From contig JBOGWA010000091.1 in assembly GCA_050693155.1 (NCBI GenBank), positions 1 through 7,202 on the forward strand: a stretch of 7,202 nucleotides of DNA, written 5' to 3'. Source of the stretch: JBOGWA01 sp050693155. Its GTDB lineage: Bacteria > Actinomycetota > UBA4738 > CALAEC01. Position numbers and translations under genes: made by a program. Under the pieces are notes generated by a model. That model did no database searches. It worked only from the letters and a program-made list of their open reading frames with translations, and was not told the origin of the DNA. Below, piece by piece: positions 5,527 through 7,202 of this stretch. Each line of letters begins with the position of its first letter. Within the stretch, counting starts at the first letter, position 1.

Positions 5527-6813
5527 TCAGCGGGATTCGCTCCTCGGCTGCGGAAGGACGTGAACGAAGACGTCCCAGGATTCCTGCGCGGCATCGCCAG
5601 ATGCGAGGTTTGTAGCGAGTGACTGGAACGCCAGCACGTGTCCATTCGACGAGATCGTTGGGATTCGGCTACCGGCATTGCCCTGACCACCACTCGAAGA
5701 GACGGAGACACGAACCGTCGTACCGATCTGACGGTCGTGCAGGAAGATGTCGCTGGCCGCGTTGTCGTCTTCGGGTACCAGACCGAGTCCCCGGCTCTCG
5801 AACGCCACGTATCGTCCGCCTGACGAGATCGCCACAAGCGCGATCTCTTGCTGAATAAACCCAATGTTCCCGACGGCCTCTGGCCCCTCGGGTTGGAGCT
5901 GTTGCTCACCGGTCGACGAAACCGACACGCGGATGGTCTTTCCGGTCATTCGATCGTGGACGAACGCGTCGCGAAACGAATTCGTGTCGTCGGAGACGAG
6001 GTTCGTTGCATCTGAGGGGAAGCCGACGTAGCGGCCGTCCGGGGAGATGGAGGCCGTCCAACTATCAAGGTCTCCCTGAGCACCGGAGGAGGAGACGGAG
6101 ACGAGAGTCGTCGTGCCTGTCGCTCGATCGCGGACGAATACGTCCCAGGCGGATCCGCTCGGGGTGCCCAGATTCTCATTGGCGTCTCCCTCGACGAGGT
6201 TCGACGCACAAGAGGCGAAGGCAACAAACCGCCCATCGGCGGAGATGGAGGGGAAGAGGCTGTCACAATCGCCCCCCAGTCCCCGCGATGAGACCGACAC
6301 GCGAGTCGTCCGCTCGGCGGCTCGGTCGTGAAGGAAGACGTCTGTGGAATCGTTGTTATCGCCCTCAATCAGGTCCGTGAGATCTGATGTGAACGCGACG
6401 AACCGCCCGTCTTGGCTGATCGAGGGGGGACTGCTCACGGCACACAGCGCGGGATCAGCCGCCCGAGCATCCGTAGGAACGCTCTGGGCCTCCTGACCGT
6501 CCGAGCGCACCGATACCCTTTCGGTCGCCCCGCTCAGACCGTCGTGAACGAACACATCCGGGAGATCGTTGTCATCGCCGGGAACCAGGTTGGAGGCGCA
6601 TGAGGTAAAACCGACGTACCGTCCATCGGCCGACATGGAAGGGGCAACGCTGACGTCATCGCCCTCCGCGCCGGCCGAGGAGACCGACGCATTGCTCGTT
6701 CTCTTGGTCACGAGGTCGTGGACGAAGATATCCGTGGGGCCAAGCTTGTCTCCCGGGATCTGGCTGGCAGATTCGAAAGCCACGAACCGGCCGTTCCCGG
6801 AGATACTCGGAAG
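5527..6813 (-). repeat. seven degenerate propeller-blade repeats
   Basis: Blades begin at LPSISGNGRFVAF, APSMSADGRYVGF, PPSISQDGRFVAF, FPSISADGRFVAF, ASISPDGRYVGF, LVAISSGGRYVAF and IPTISSNGHVLAF, roughly 60 to 80 residues apart. Most units also carry D-V/I/A-F-V/L-H-D and RVSVSS. The last blade is closed by DVFVHVLPQPRSESR. Conservation is at protein level, with no long identical DNA repeats noted. Confidence 0.85.
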
Positions 6814-7202
6814 GTCGCTGTGGGGTCGCGGCTCCGCCTCCGATGCGAACGAGATCTGGTTCGTGTTTCCCAGCGGGTCGAGGTTGAAGACGAGCGGGCC
6901 GCCGCCGATGGGGTTGGTCAGTTGGAAGTAGTACGTCGATCTCGTCTCGGCGGGGAACGAGACGTATGCAGCGCCCCCGGCGTCGGTGTCGCAGGCCACC
7001 GTGCGCAGATCCGCGAGCGAGGTTCCCTCGAAGACGCCCAAAGTGATCGCGCGGGTCGTACCGATCGTGTTCGCGACGATTCCGAGTGTCCGCTTCGCTC
7101 GGTAGCGATACCAGACGGTCCCTCCGGTCGGGTGGCAGTCTGCGGGCTCTGCTTTCTCCCGCGTTGCGCCCGACGTGTTCGTCCTGGCGGTGAAGGGGAC
7201 TG
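5527..7202 (-). CDS. seven-bladed PD40/TolB-like beta-propeller protein, 5' end beyond right edge
   Basis: Open on the minus strand from the right edge to TGA 5529-5527, 557 codons plus the stop. Its true start lies outside the window. TTG at 7041 is not the start, because the upstream codons continue sensible protein. The first part (about 7180-6830) resembles a secreted beta-sandwich module with TVWYRY, LGVFEGTSLADL and YYFQLTNP, seen in many bacterial extracellular proteins. From 6813 down come seven repeats of the type PSIS-DGR-VAF-S-A-NLV-GD-N---DVF-HDR--G-T-RVSVSS, the PD40/WD40-like strand pattern of a seven-bladed propeller. Several inter-strand loops are acidic (GDDND, GDNND). No enzyme motif is seen; ligand or polysaccharide binding outside the cytoplasm is the likeliest role. 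The signal peptide would be out of view. It is coupled to the histidine kinase downstream, so it may act in the same sensing process. Confidence 0.85.
   Translation of the reverse strand, partial: VPFTARTNTSGATREKAEPADCHPTGGTVWYRYRAKRTLGIVANTIGTTRAITLGVFEGTSLADLRTVACDTDAGGAAYVSFPAETRSTYYFQLTNPIGGGPLVFNLDPLGNTNQISFASEAEPRPHSDLPSISGNGRFVAFESASQIPGDKLGPTDIFVHDLVTKRTSNASVSSAGAEGDDVSVAPSMSADGRYVGFTSCASNLVPGDDNDLPDVFVHDGLSGATERVSVRSDGQEAQSVPTDARAADPALCAVSSPPSISQDGRFVAFTSDLTDLIEGDNNDSTDVFLHDRAAERTTRVSVSSRGLGGDCDSLFPSISADGRFVAFASCASNLVEGDANENLGTPSGSAWDVFVRDRATGTTTLVSVSSSGAQGDLDSWTASISPDGRYVGFPSDATNLVSDDTNSFRDAFVHDRMTGKTIRVSVSSTGEQQLQPEGPEAVGNIGFIQQEIALVAISSGGRYVAFESRGLGLVPEDDNAASDIFLHDRQIGTTVRVSVSSSGGQGNAGSRIPTISSNGHVLAFQSLATNLASGDAAQESWDVFVHVLPQPRSESR

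Noticed and set aside
5526..5909. N-terminal extension of the histidine kinase to 5909
   Set aside because: It overlaps the propeller gene completely and reads as Ser/Arg-rich shadow sequence; ATG 5525 is followed at once by a normal membrane segment.
7039..7041. TTG as start of the propeller protein
   Set aside because: The frame stays open to the right edge and upstream residues (TVWYRY and neighbours) continue the same beta-sandwich domain.

Overview
The window is high-GC bacterial DNA, gene-dense on both strands, with Shine-Dalgarno sites. Its mix is a class III cyclase fused to a response regulator, a histidine kinase, a secreted-type beta-propeller protein and an adenylyltransferase-like enzyme. 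That suggests an uncultivated high-GC soil or water lineage, for example an actinobacterial (Thermoleophilia-like) or Chloroflexota relative. The placement is inference; no marker gene is present.

Layout. (i) 1-263, minus: 5' part of an eIF-2B/ribose-1,5-bisphosphate isomerase-like gene leaving the left edge. (ii) 273-983, plus: a nicotinate-nucleotide adenylyltransferase-like enzyme, divergent from (i) with only 9 bp between proposed start codons. (iii) 1047-2306, plus: the most interesting part, a two-gene locus read here as a split borosin RiPP system. The first gene encodes a 145-aa precursor made of two 69-residue units, each a LigA-like/borosin-binding helical domain followed by the same candidate core (IVWPWR). 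The second encodes a tetrapyrrole-methylase-fold peptide backbone alpha-N-methyltransferase resembling SonM of Shewanella and keeping the OphMA-type Tyr/Arg/Tyr catalytic spacing. (iv) 2357-3604, plus: an unusual single-chain fusion of class III nucleotidyl cyclase, receiver domain and LuxR-type HTH. (v) 3609-5525, minus: a complete membrane histidine kinase, convergent with (iv). (vi) 5527-7202, minus: a seven-bladed PD40/TolB-like propeller protein entering from the right edge, whose stop codon lies one base before the kinase start.

How it works together. In the borosin model the methyltransferase would bind the LigA-like domains and use SAM to methylate backbone amides in the two hydrophobic cores. 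No protease, transporter or other tailoring enzyme is recognisable in the window, apart possibly from the adenylyltransferase-like gene 63 bp upstream. The methyltransferase has no ATG, GTG or TTG before its SAM-binding motif and is in the same reading frame as the precursor, separated only by a TGA. A strong GGAGGA lies 7 nt before an in-frame ATC. This start problem would make automatic annotation truncate the protein by about 39 residues. On the other strand the propeller protein and kinase form a tightly coupled pair that could sense something extracytoplasmic.

No tRNA, rRNA, CRISPR array, insertion sequence or riboswitch was recognised. Non-coding stretches are all short (984-1046, 2307-2356 and a few bases elsewhere).
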